Positions 1 through 9,099 of a stretch of DNA of 64,000 bases are shown here, one piece after another. The notes under the pieces were generated by a model. That model made no database searches, was not told the origin of the DNA, and saw nothing but the letters and a program-made list of their open reading frames with translations. The stretch covers positions 62,001 through 126,000 of the forward strand of contig NZ_JANIIC010000006.1 in the NCBI RefSeq assembly GCF_024519315.1, in the 5' to 3' direction. Positions within the stretch are counted from its first letter, which is position 1; each line of letters starts with the position of its first letter. The position numbers were made by a program, and so were the translations under genes. Source of the stretch: Streptomyces malaysiensis subsp. samsunensis. GTDB lineage: Bacteria; Actinomycetota; Actinomycetes; Streptomycetales; Streptomycetaceae.

Positions 1-1515
1 GTCCTGGCGGGATGGGCGGACCTGGCGGAACGCGAAGCGTCAACCGGGATCCGCCCGGGTGACCCGATTCTGCTGGCGCCGGACTACCGCATCGACGAAC
101 TCCTCAGCCTGTACACGCGCAGTAGCCCGTTCCGCAGGTACACGAAAGAGACGAAGCGGAACTACATCACGGACCTGTGCCTGTTCTTCAACTTCCTGTG
201 GCGGCGCGGAAAGGTCTGGACGCAGGCAGCGGAGTCCGATGTCGACGACTTCCAGTTCTGGCGCCAGAGGTCCCCAGAGAACCCGGTGAGGGTGGGCGGG
301 AACAAGTGGAACCGCGAACTGGCCGCGCTGATGAACCTGTACACCTGGGCGACGAAGCCGGGCAATCAGTTCCTGACGCGTAACCCTGTGCCGGTGCATC
401 GGGTGGTGGGCCGCCACGGGCAGGTCGTCGACGTGCCGGACGGGAAGGCGAAGGACGCCCGGGGCAGCAACGTCCACTGGCTGACACCGCGGACGTTCCG
501 TCTGTGGGTGAATGTCGGCCTGCGCGGGTACGTCGCTGACGGCCTACCCTCGCCGAGCTGGTTGGGCCGAATGGAAGGCCGCAACGTTGCTTTTGTGCGC
601 TTATTGACCTCTTCGGGGATGCGGCGACTGGAGGGCGCCTCGCTGTTGACGTTCGAGGTGCCGTCACTGCGCCTGCAGGGTAGTCGTTACTACACGGGGC
701 GCCTCGCGGCGGCAGTCACGCGTTCCAAGAAGGCCCGTACCTACTACGTCGAGGCCCAGGTGGTGGGCGATATCGAAAGCTACGTCGAGTCCTCACGCGC
801 CGATGCCATTCGCGCGGCCCAGACCCGGGGCCGGTACAACGCAGTGCCGAGCTTGCGGCTGGTCACCCGGGCGAGCCGGGGACCGAAGCCGACGGTGTAC
901 TGGCGCGACCGCCAGGGCGTCAACGGCCGCATCGCGCTGACGGAGGCAACCGCGGACGAACGTATGACGTGGTACACCGAAGGCCCGGCGGGACTGGAGC
1001 CGTTGTGGCTGTGGCTGAACGAGATGGGGCTGCCGCTCCAGCCGCACTCTTGGAACAACGTCTTCACGGCAGCGAACCAGCGGTGCCGGGCAGTGCTGGA
1101 TCCGGAGCCGGAGCGGCACCTGGACCCACACCACAGCCGGGCGCCGTACGCGACGCCGCATTCCTGCCGACACGGCTTCGCCCTCTACATGCTGGTGATC
1201 CTGCACCACTTGATGGACCAGCGGTTCGGTCTGAGCCCGCAGGAGCGGCGGGACTACCGGCTGCTGTACGGGGATCCATGGCGGATGGTGCAGGACCTGC
1301 TAGGTCATGCGTTCCTTGAGACGACCCGCGAGCGGTATCTGGCCCCAGTCGCCGACCTTCAGCTCCGGTCGCTGCTTACCACCGCACCCCTGTTCCGCGA
1401 AGGTGAACGGCCGGCGCTGGAGATGGATGAGGTGTTCGGGCGTCTGGCCCGGGAAGCCGAGGGTATCCAGGACATCGACACCAAGCTGCGGGTCGCCCCG
1501 CAGGCGGCGGGATGA
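1..1515 (+). CDS. Tyrosine recombinase/integrase, first of trio (5' end cut by window)
   Basis: The frame is open from base 1, so the true start lies outside the window; 504 residues are visible. The N-terminal part, around nt 130-330 (motif YTKETKRNY), looks like a SAM-like core-binding domain. The catalytic domain follows, with the first active-site Arg in SSGMRRLEG (near nt 622), the HxxR box PHSCRH (near 1158), a LLGH box (near 1305) and the nucleophilic Tyr in RERYLAP at 1336-1338. All catalytic residues expected for DNA strand exchange are therefore present. It overlaps the next recombinase gene by ATGA at 1512. A rare TTA leucine codon lies at 601-603, which in Streptomyces would make translation depend on the bldA tRNA. 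This is the TnpA-like member of the element. Confidence 0.85.
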   Translation, partial: VLAGWADLAEREASTGIRPGDPILLAPDYRIDELLSLYTRSSPFRRYTKETKRNYITDLCLFFNFLWRRGKVWTQAAESDVDDFQFWRQRSPENPVRVGGNKWNRELAALMNLYTWATKPGNQFLTRNPVPVHRVVGRHGQVVDVPDGKAKDARGSNVHWLTPRTFRLWVNVGLRGYVADGLPSPSWLGRMEGRNVAFVRLLTSSGMRRLEGASLLTFEVPSLRLQGSRYYTGRLAAAVTRSKKARTYYVEAQVVGDIESYVESSRADAIRAAQTRGRYNAVPSLRLVTRASRGPKPTVYWRDRQGVNGRIALTEATADERMTWYTEGPAGLEPLWLWLNEMGLPLQPHSWNNVFTAANQRCRAVLDPEPERHLDPHHSRAPYATPHSCRHGFALYMLVILHHLMDQRFGLSPQERRDYRLLYGDPWRMVQDLLGHAFLETTRERYLAPVADLQLRSLLTTAPLFREGERPALEMDEVFGRLAREAEGIQDIDTKLRVAPQAAG

Positions 1516-3141
1516 GCCGGCGCGGGCGTACGGCGCCGCTGCCGACAACGACGGTGCGCAGGCCGCCGGTTCTGATGGACGACGGTCTCGTCGTCGAGCA
1601 CCGTGACCGCACGGGCGCCGTCGCGGTCTACGACTTCCGTACCTTGCCGGTCGCGGACGCTCTGCGCCGGTCAAGACGTCGACCAGCTGACTGCGGGGAT
1701 GTGGAAGCAGTGGAGGCTCAGCCGGCCGAACACCCGGCTCGGCTACAGCCAGGTCACCACCGTGCGGGGTCTGCTGCTGGACGACCCGCGACTGTCCGCA
1801 GTGGCACGGGAAGCGCTCGCCCGCCGCGTCCTGTCCCCCACTGCGAAGGAAGTGTCCTTACAGGATGCCGAGTTCGACGCGATCGTCACCACGGCGCGGC
1901 GGATGTTCCGTGCAGCGCATCTGAGGATCACAGACAACGCCGACCAGCTCGCCCAGTGGCGGTCGGGGACGTTCGCCCGCGGCAGCGAGGCATGGCTGCT
2001 GGGTGAGGCGCTGGACTGTCTGGCCCGGACCGGTGAGGCGCCCCACGACACCCGGGTTCGCCAGCGTGGCCGGGTGCTCGCCCGCTATGCGCGGGTGCTG
2101 GGCGGGGAGAGGCCCGAGCACACGTGGCAGCGGCTGTTCTTGACCCGGATGGAGACGGTCGCTCTGGGGGTGCTGCTGCTGGCCGAGCACGGCTGGAATC
2201 TGTCGGTGATCATCCGGTTGAAGGTGCCGCAAGCGGCCCCGGACGCTGGTGGCAACGGGCCGCGGATCTACCGGGTCGAGCTGGAGAAGCACAAGCGGGG
2301 CGCCGGACGGCACTTCGAGACCCGCAACCTCACTGACGACGGGGCCGCCTCCCCCGGTCGGCTCATCACGCAGGCGCTGGAAGCCACCGTGTTCGCCCGC
2401 GCGGCCGTGCACACGCTCAGCCCCGGCACGGACCGTTTCCTGATCTGGCGCTCCGCCAAGGCCCCGCTGAACGACCGAGCGCAAGACGCGACGGGCAAGA
2501 AGTCGGGCATTGGGGTGTTCGGGTTCGGCATTTCCGGCTGTACGGCCCATCGCTGGGCAACCCAACAGGGCTTTACCTCCTCGCCGTTCCACCGGGGCCG
2601 GCGGACAGTGAACACGCTGCACCGGCGCGCGCCCGGACAGAACAGCCAGGCCACCCACGACCGTGTCTACGCCCTGACCGATCCCCAGGTCCGCCAGGCC
2701 GCGATCCCGGTCATCGCCGAGGCAGCCGAAGCCGTCGTGTCCAAGGCCCACGCCACCGTGTTCGCCGCTGCCCTGCGCGAGGAAGCCGATCCGGGCGACC
2801 AGCAGACAGCCACCGCCGACTGTCATGACTACGGCAACAGTCCCTATATCGGCCCCGGCGCAGGCTGCACGGCCTCCTTCCTGCTGTGCCTGGCCTGCCC
2901 CAACGCCCGGATTCACCCCGCCCACCACAGCCGCCTGGCTCACCTGCACCACGCGCTAGGCAACCTGCGCACCGCCATCGAGCTTGGCCAGTGGCACAGC
3001 CAGTGGGCGGACGGGCACGCCCGCCTGGAACACCTCAAGGGCCAGCTCGGCACCGCTGTGTGGACCCGCGCCCTGGCCGACGTGACCATCGCCGACCGCG
3101 AGCTCATCGCCCTGCTACTCAACGGAGACCTCGACTCGTGA
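1512..3141 (+). pseudogene. Second recombinase of trio, frameshifted near 1660-1680
   Basis: The start codon at 1512 overlaps the previous stop. About 50 residues (ending YDFRTLPVADALR) read in that frame; the rest, from QLTAGMWKQWRLSR to the end at 3141, reads in the next frame. From what I remember of this family, several dozen residues of the N-terminal domain are also missing at the junction, so a small deletion rather than a single-base error is likely. The downstream part is otherwise well preserved: AEHGWNLSVI, GSPGRL-like ASPGRLI, FHRGRRT, and THDRVYALTD with a candidate active Tyr. The C-terminus carries a Cys cluster (CLACPNARIHP). A TTA codon lies at 1858-1860. The canonical Arg-HxxR pattern is less clear than in the flanking recombinases. 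The stop overlaps the next gene start (GTGA at 3138). Confidence 0.7.
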
Positions 3142-5243
3142 CGGCCACCCCAGCCCCTGCTCCACCCCTCGTTCTTCCCGGCCCGGACACCCCCGTCATC
3201 CCCGCCCACCTGGTCATCGACGGCTACCCCGGCCTCATCGCGCGCTACGCGGCGCCGGCCTGGCCGCTGATCCCCATGAACGCCAACCCGGGTGTCACGC
3301 ACAGCACCATCCACTGGCCTACGTTCCCCGACACGTTCCGGGAGGAGATGCGGCTGGCCGCCTGGACCTTGATCAACGGCGAACTGCCCGCGGTGTTCCT
3401 GCGTGAGCGGCATCCCACCTGGCGCTCGCGCCAGGCGCCCAAGGCCCTCTGCCAGACGATCAGGACATGGTGCCGACTGGCCGTGTGGCTCGCCGACCGG
3501 GGCATCAGCACGCTGAACGCCTGCACCTCGCAGGTGCTGGGTGAGTACGGGCGTCACGTGCGCGAAAGCGGGGCGGCCCGCACCACGGTGCATAGCGTGC
3601 TGTCGTCGCTGACCCGGCTGTGGGTCTTCGACCAGCTCAGCGGTCGTCCCAGCGGGATCAGCTGCCCACCGTGGGAGATGGAGGGGGTGGACGACTACCT
3701 GCCGTCGGCGACGCCGGGCGGCGAGAACGCCACCGAGGCGATCGCCGAGCAGACCATGGGCCCCTTGCTCGTATGGGCGATCCGCACAGTCGAGGAGTTC
3801 AGCGACGACATCCTGGCTGCCTGGGCGGAACGCAACCGTCTGCGTGAGCTGGCCGCCGCCAACATCGCCACGCCCGCCTCACGCTCTGCTCTTCGGGCCT
3901 TCATGGACCGCATCGACGCCGGCCAGCTGCCAATTCCGATCACCCGGTGGCTGGGCCGAACCACGATCGCGGGTGCTTATATTGCCGCTCTCACGGGTGC
4001 CTCCCTGGGGCAGGTCTACAGCGCCACCCGTGATCACGGGTGGCGGCAGGCTGCCCTGGAGCGGCCCGGCCCCTGCCCGCTGCATGTCCCGGTCACCGGC
4101 AAGCTCGACGGCGTCCCCTGGAGAGAGGCCGTCGATTACACCGAGGCAGGGTTCCTGATGCGCCAGTTGGGCACGGCGTGCTTCATCGTCATCGCCTATC
4201 TGACCGGGATGCGTCCCGGCGAGGTGGCCGGGTTGCGCAGCGGCTGCTGCCCCGCCCCAGAGCCGGACGGCGCGGGGCGCACAGGGCGGCACTTGATCAC
4301 GAGCACCGTGTACAAGACCGCCCGCGATGAGGATGGCAACCACCGCTCCGAGGGCGAGATCCGCGATGTTCCCTGGGTGGCCATCGCCCCCGTCGTGAAC
4401 GCCATCCGGGTTCTGGAACGCATGGTTCCCCAAGGTCAGCTGCTGTTCGACCACCACGCCCACGACCTGCGCGGCACCCGCCCCAACACTGGCTCCCTCA
4501 CCGTCCACAGCCTGGGCGTCCGAGTGGAGGACTTCGTCACCTGGGTCAACCAGGAGGCAACTGCCCGCGGGCTGGCCCACGAGGTCATCCCGCCGGATCC
4601 GCACGGAAGGATCGGCACCGAACGGTTCCGCCGGAGCCTGGCCTGGCACATCGCCCGCCGCCCTGGCGGCCTGATCGCGCTCGCGATCCAGTACGGCCAC
4701 CTGCGGACTTCCGTAGCGGCCGGATATGCCGCGCGCAGCCGGGACGGCATCCACGACCTCCTCGATATCGAGACGGCCCGCGCCACCATCGACACCGTTG
4801 CCGACCTGAATGCCGCGCTCGAGGACGGCCTCGGCATCTCCGGACCCGCCGCCCGCCGGGCCGTCAAGGCCGCGGCCACCGCGCCCCAGTACAGGCGCCG
4901 TCATCACAGCCCGGCAGGCCCGCCAGATCCTCGCCAACCCCAACCTGGTCGTCTACGACAATCCCCACACGCTGCTGATGTGCGTCTACAAACGCGACAA
5001 GGCCCTGTGTCATCGCGACCTCAAGGACACGCCCAGCCTCGACCAGTGTGTCCCCGCCTGCGCGAACATCGCCCGCACCGATCAGCACGCCGTCGGCCTC
5101 CGCCTCCGCGCCACCGCGCTGGACCAGCAGGCAGGCCACGTCCCCGGCCCGCTGGGCGAGCGACTGCGCGACAACGCCACCCAGCTGCGCGACCGCGCCA
5201 ACGCCCACCACCGCACCCGCATCACCCTCCAGGACGGCACCGT

Positions 5244-5247
<4 letters not shown>
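3138..5247 (+). pseudogene. Third recombinase of trio (TnpB-like), frameshifted near 4885-4900
   Basis: The gene starts with GTG at 3138, overlapping the preceding TGA. About 580 residues read in one frame and contain a full tyrosine-recombinase active site: YLTGMRPGEV (first Arg), AWHIARR (HxxR) and QYGHLRTSVAAGYAAR (GH box and Tyr). At about 4890 (after ATAPQY) the sense switches to the next frame, continuing TGAVITARQARQILANP and ending at 5247. That C-terminal part has the Cys-rich tail typical of the long recombinase of such units (LLMCVYKRDKALC, then CVPAC). As written, the original frame would continue into low-complexity Pro/Arg sequence, so the reference protein would have a nonsense C-terminus. 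The break leaves the catalytic domain intact. Confidence 0.75.
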
Positions 5248-5667
<420 letters not shown>

Positions 5668-5754
5668 ATCGGGCCCGCCTGCAGTACACCAACACTGTCT
5701 GGACTTTTGACCGTTGGCATGCCGGGAGGCGCACTCCAATGGACGGGTCCGGGA

Positions 5755-6498
5755 TCAGGAACTTGCCGTGCCGAACTTCCCTTGCCCGCCGCTGATGGGC
5801 AGGCTTGCCAGTAGAGCGCGTCGGCTGGCCCTGACATGCTCCCGCATCACCTGCTCGGCACTGTCACCGTCTTTTGCCAGGATCAGCTCCAGAACGAGGT
5901 GATGTTCGCGGTCGGACTGGGTGGCGCGGCCTGGCTGGCTGAGCGAGGTGTTCACCAGCCGGGAGTACGCCAGCTGATTCATCAGCATCCGGTAGTGGGC
6001 CTCCAACTTGCTGTTGTCGGCGCCGGCTATGAGCAGGTCATGGAACTCCTGGACCAGCTCTGCGTACCGTTCCCGGTCGTCCCGCTCCACCGCTTCATCG
6101 GCCTCGCGCAGGTTTCGCTCGATCAGATCGATCTCCGGCACACGGCCGCGCTGGGCGAGCAGGCGGGCTGCGGCACCCTCGATGAGTTCCTTCATCTCGA
6201 AGAGTTCCGTGATCTCACGGCGGGAGGGGATGGTGACGAACGTCCCGACGCGGGGCCGGATCTCGACCAGCCCCTCGGTCTGCAGCTGCTTGAGGGCTTC
6301 GCGCACTGGAGTACGGCTCACGCCGAACTCGTCCGCGAGGGCGAGCTCTGAGAGCGGAGCTCCGGGTTCGATGTCGCCCTTGATGATGCGCCGGCGCATT
6401 TCGGCGATCACGGTGGCCTGCATCGACCCGTTCTTCGGTTCACTCTTCGCCCGATTCACCGAGTGCTCCTCCATCTCCCGTACTCCCCGCTGCATCAT
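5755..6498 (-). CDS. GntR family transcriptional regulator with FCD ligand domain
   Basis: A 247-residue regulator. Residues 27-95 form a GntR winged helix (MRRRIIKGDIEPG, then LADEFGVSRTPVREALKQL), and residues 105-235 an all-helical FCD domain. His/Asp residues of the kind that bind metal in FCD domains are visible (FHDLL, REHHLV, MREHV). It is the last gene of a three-gene minus-strand operon; its ATG overlaps the stop of the flavin reductase gene (ATGA at 6495-6498), implying translational coupling. FCD regulators usually repress their own catabolic operon and are released by a pathway acid or intermediate. It is therefore the likely controller of the island at 6495-15494, with operators expected in the divergent region 7603-7918. 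Alternative ATG starts lie a few codons downstream. Confidence 0.88.
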   Translation of the reverse strand: MMQRGVREMEEHSVNRAKSEPKNGSMQATVIAEMRRRIIKGDIEPGAPLSELALADEFGVSRTPVREALKQLQTEGLVEIRPRVGTFVTIPSRREITELFEMKELIEGAAARLLAQRGRVPEIDLIERNLREADEAVERDDRERYAELVQEFHDLLIAGADNSKLEAHYRMLMNQLAYSRLVNTSLSQPGRATQSDREHHLVLELILAKDGDSAEQVMREHVRASRRALLASLPISGGQGKFGTASS

Positions 6499-6998
6499 CC
6501 CAGAGGTGTGAGTGCGCCGCCGTCGAAGAACTTGCCCGCGCTGTAGACCATGGGGTGGCGCTCGGCGACTGCGGCGTGCACGACTCGGCAGATGAAGATC
6601 GTGTGCGTACTGGCCTGGAGTCGCTCGCGGATCTGCACTTCCATCTGCGCGCTGCTTCGAGCGATCAGCGGGCTGCCGAACGGGCCGCTCTCCCAGTCGA
6701 GGTCCTTGAACTTGTCAGCGGCTTTGCTCGCGAACGTGCCGACGACGTCGAGCTGGTCGATGGACAGGATGTTGATCGCGAGGTGGTCCGCCCGGAACAG
6801 ACAGTCATGGGTGGACGAGGTGTGCTGGACGCACACCATCACCGTGGGAGGGTCGAGCGAGATGCTCGAGAACGCGTTGACGGCCAGCCCTCTGGGGGTC
6901 TCTCCATCCATCGTGGTCACGACCGTGACGCCGGTGACGAACTGCCGGTTGACCTGCTTCATCACGTCGATGTCGGGGGTCGGGGCAAGCGCGGCCAT
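6495..6998 (-). CDS. Flavin reductase, partner of a two-component monooxygenase
   Basis: A 167-residue protein of the flavin reductase-like (HpaC/RutF) domain family. The typical N-terminal pattern is present: VTGVTVVTT, GLAVNAFSS and ISLDPPTVMVC; a conserved region near the C-terminus contains VYSAGKFF. Such enzymes use NAD(P)H to make free reduced FMN or FAD, which is passed to a monooxygenase. The obvious partner here is the luciferase-like oxygenase at 11591-12634. The start at 6998 is chosen because AAGGAG sits 7 bases upstream; an in-frame ATG at 7016 would add six residues but lacks such a site. It lies 26 bp after the SnoaL-like gene and overlaps the GntR gene. Confidence 0.88.
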   Translation of the reverse strand: MAALAPTPDIDVMKQVNRQFVTGVTVVTTMDGETPRGLAVNAFSSISLDPPTVMVCVQHTSSTHDCLFRADHLAINILSIDQLDVVGTFASKAADKFKDLDWESGPFGSPLIARSSAQMEVQIRERLQASTHTIFICRVVHAAVAERHPMVYSAGKFFDGGALTPLG

Positions 6999-7024
6999 GA
7001 GGGTGCTCCTTGTCATTTTGATCG

Positions 7025-7450
7025 TCAGTCCTGTCCCACGCTGATGATGCCCAGCGCCGAGAGGAGCGCCCTGGGGTCCCACGTCACGTGCTCCTCGACG
7101 ACCTGGTCCCTCTCGAAGCGGGCGAACGTGGCGCCGCTGACTTCGACGCGCCGCTTGGTGGGCGGGACGCCGAGGAACGAATTCACATGGGTTCCGCTGC
7201 TGTGCCAGCGGATCGCGGCCCCGTCGCCTTCGACCACGATGTCGTCGATGGCGGTGGTCAGGTCCGGGAACGCCGCCCGCGTGGTGACGATCGCCGCCTT
7301 GAAGGCGTCCCGGTTCTGCGGGTGCGGGTCCGTCCCGTGGCGCAGGTAGGCCGGGCTCAGCAACGCGTCGAGGGCGTCGACGTCGCCCTGCCCCCATGCC
7401 TGGGCCCATACCTTCTCGATGAGTTCTCGGCGGGCGTCGGTGTGCGCCAT
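7025..7450 (-). CDS. SnoaL-like / NTF2-fold ester-cyclase-type protein
   Basis: A 141-residue protein with the single-domain cone fold pattern of the SnoaL family: VWAQAWGQGDVDALDALL, AYLRHGTDP, FPDLTTAIDDIV, GDGAAIRWHSSGTH and GATFARFERDQVVEEH. Members include polyketide cyclases, epoxide hydrolases and many uncharacterised catabolic proteins, so the reaction cannot be named. The Asp/His pair common in SnoaL active sites may be represented by the His in LRHGTD and the Asp in FPDLTT. ATG at 7450 is preceded by AGGAG at good spacing. It heads, or is the second gene of, the minus-strand operon with the flavin reductase and the GntR regulator, which links it to the island pathway. Confidence 0.75.
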   Translation of the reverse strand: MAHTDARRELIEKVWAQAWGQGDVDALDALLSPAYLRHGTDPHPQNRDAFKAAIVTTRAAFPDLTTAIDDIVVEGDGAAIRWHSSGTHVNSFLGVPPTKRRVEVSGATFARFERDQVVEEHVTWDPRALLSALGIISVGQD

Positions 7451-7461
7451 CTCTTCTCCTC

Positions 7462-7602
7462 TCACGGTGGCGGCAATGCGGAGTGCAGTTGGTCCGCCGG
7501 CAGGAGCCGGAGTGCCGGCACGCTGCCGGAGGCACCGGGCTGGACAGCGGAAGCGGAACCACGCTCGTCCTCTTCGCCGCCGCCCTCGGCTGTCCCGTTC
7601 AT
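7462..7602 (-). CDS. Possible 46-residue leader peptide of the minus-strand operon
   Basis: A short frame starts at ATG 7602 behind a good purine-rich site (AAGGGGAG, 8 bases upstream) and stops 11 bp before the SnoaL-like start. The product is acidic at the N-terminus (EGGGEEDERG) and Pro/Leu-rich at the C-terminus. It has no recognisable domain. The ribosome-binding site and tight packing with the next gene are the only support, and it could be untranslated leader. Confidence 0.3.
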   Translation of the reverse strand: MNGTAEGGGEEDERGSASAVQPGASGSVPALRLLPADQLHSALPPP

Positions 7603-7918
7603 GGTGGCTTCTCCCCTTGCCCCGATGGCTGCGGGGCACAGTTTCGCACCCGCCCAAAGGTGAATGGATACGAAACCTCTTGGGACCACGAGGCGGACAC
7701 CCGGCCCCGCACTGGCATACAAGAAGCAGTAAGACATGCCACAGGTGGAGCGTCAAGGGTTCGCGGGCGTCGGATCGCACCCCAACTTCACCGAACATAT
7801 AAACCTGCAGTTCAGAGGGCATTTCGCGGTTGCCGACGCAGTCACGTGAAGGCCCAGCGAAAGCCCTTCGGCTCAAGCCCTTGACTGACTCGAAAGTGCG
7901 CACCTATCGTCCTGTGCC
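7603..7918. promoter_or_regulatory. Divergent control region of the catabolic island
   Basis: This gap of about 316 bp separates the minus-strand regulator operon from the plus-strand catabolic operon and is AT-richer than its surroundings. It holds the likely promoter of the plus operon (7881-7910). It also has an interrupted inverted repeat TGGCAT (7713-7718) / ATGCCA (7736-7741), and directly after it the small palindrome CCACAGGTGG (7739-7748). Either could be the operator of the GntR/FCD protein; that assignment is inference. Confidence 0.4.
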
Positions 7919-7919
7919 A
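7881..7919 (+). promoter_or_regulatory. Candidate promoter giving a leaderless mRNA
   Basis: TTGACT at 7881-7886 and TATCGT at 7905-7910 are separated by 18 bp, a good vegetative-type promoter. The ATG of the first AA_synth gene begins 9 bases after the -10 box and has no Shine-Dalgarno sequence. Transcription would start at or next to the A of the ATG, predicting a leaderless transcript. Confidence 0.5.
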
Positions 7920-8545
7920 TGCAAGAGAGCTTGGAACAAACTGACGAGAGCATCGGTCTCCGCAAGCTCGTGCTCTACCGCGATGTCGTCTTCACCGAGG
8001 CAGGCGAGGTACCCGCACGGCCCGTGCAACGCGCCAGCGTCGCTGCGGTCATACGGAATCCATGGGTGGGCTCCGGCCCTTCTACCGACCTGTCCATGGA
8101 ACAGGCTCGCTTCGCTCCGGTACTCGCGAAGCTGCTGACCGACCGGCTCATGGCATCCATGGGCGGTGTGCACAAGATCGAAGCGTTCGGCAAGGCTGCC
8201 ATCGTCGGCACGGCGGGCGAAATCGAGCACGCCGGGGCACTCATCCACACCCCGTACTTCGGGAACCTGGTGAGAGAGTTCCTCCAGGGCGAGTCCATCA
8301 TCTGTTTCGCCGACACGCGGGCCGAGGCCGGAGAGACACTCATCGTCCCCCTCTGGCACAAGACCCATGCCGCGACACGTAGCCACTACCAGACCATCAG
8401 CGCCCGCGTACCCGACGCGCCGCGTGCGGACGAGATCGTCGTCATCGCAGCCGCGTCGACGGGGCCCCGGCCGCACCCCCGTATCGGGGACCGCATGACC
8501 GACCCCGTCGTCACCACCGAAACCCTGGAGGTTGTCCCCTCATGA
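7919..8545 (+). CDS. AA_synth (PF06684) family protein, first of tandem pair
   Basis: A 208-residue protein of the family named amino acid synthesis protein. The conserved core is ASVAAVIRNPWVGSG, FGKAAIVGTAGEIEHAGALIHT, then SHYQTISARVPDAPRADEIVV. The biochemical function of this family is not established to my knowledge, despite the name. It is the first gene of the plus-strand operon and overlaps its paralogue by ATGA at 8542. The start is ATG 7919, with a promoter-like sequence immediately upstream and no ribosome-binding site, suggesting leaderless translation. Compared with the second copy it has a longer N-terminus and a different central segment. Two diverged copies side by side suggest a hetero-oligomer or two related steps in the pathway; this is inference. 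Confidence 0.8.
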   Translation: MQESLEQTDESIGLRKLVLYRDVVFTEAGEVPARPVQRASVAAVIRNPWVGSGPSTDLSMEQARFAPVLAKLLTDRLMASMGGVHKIEAFGKAAIVGTAGEIEHAGALIHTPYFGNLVREFLQGESIICFADTRAEAGETLIVPLWHKTHAATRSHYQTISARVPDAPRADEIVVIAAASTGPRPHPRIGDRMTDPVVTTETLEVVPS

Positions 8546-9093
8546 GCGTCCGCAAGATCGTGACCATCGTCGAAGAGATCCGCGCCGAGGGTGGCCGAGA
8601 GGTCAACCGCCCCGCTCGCATCGCTGTCGTCGCAGCGGTGATCGAGAACCCCTGGGCCGGTCAGGGCTTCGTCGAGGACCTCGGCCCCGGCATCGATTCG
8701 ACCGCCTCCGACCTCGGCGCGCTGCTGGCTCCGGCGGTCCTCGACGCCCTCGGTGAGCCCGCGGAGGCGTACGGGAAGGCCGCCATCGTCGGCTTGGACG
8801 GCGAGATCGAGCACGGCTCGGGGCTGATCCACACCCTCAAGTTCGGCGATCACTTCCGCAAGGCGGCCAATGCGACCACCCTGCTGCCCGCGGTCGAGAA
8901 GCGCGGCCCCGCCGGCGTGGTCTTCGACATCCCGCTGAAGCACATCACCGACGCCACGATCCGCTCGCACCACCAGAGCTTCGAGGTCCGCATCAGCGAC
9001 GCCCCGCACCCGAACGAGATCGTCATCGCACTCGCCGCCGCCGCTCAGGGACGCCCCCAGCAGCGCCTGGCGCCGCTCACGACCGAACAGTAG
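8542..9093 (+). CDS. AA_synth (PF06684) family protein, second of tandem pair
   Basis: A 183-residue paralogue of the preceding protein. It shares ARIAVVAAVIENPWAGQG, YGKAAIVGLDGEIEHGSGLIHT and SHHQSFEVRISDAPHPNEIV, and lies in the same operon with a 4-bp overlap at the 5' end. It is closer to the usual family length than the first copy and keeps the Glu-His-Gly loop (EIEHGSGLIH), where the first copy has EIEHAGALIH. The role is unknown. Family members are often found near catabolic oxidoreductases and permeases, which agrees with this neighbourhood. It is followed after 6 bp by the hydrolase gene. Confidence 0.82.
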   Translation: MSVRKIVTIVEEIRAEGGREVNRPARIAVVAAVIENPWAGQGFVEDLGPGIDSTASDLGALLAPAVLDALGEPAEAYGKAAIVGLDGEIEHGSGLIHTLKFGDHFRKAANATTLLPAVEKRGPAGVVFDIPLKHITDATIRSHHQSFEVRISDAPHPNEIVIALAAAAQGRPQQRLAPLTTEQ

Positions 9094-9099
9094 GTGCTC

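Noticed and set aside
1858..2952. 364-residue minus-strand open frame
   Set aside because: Antisense shadow of the second recombinase, with low-complexity Gly/Arg/Val composition and no domain.
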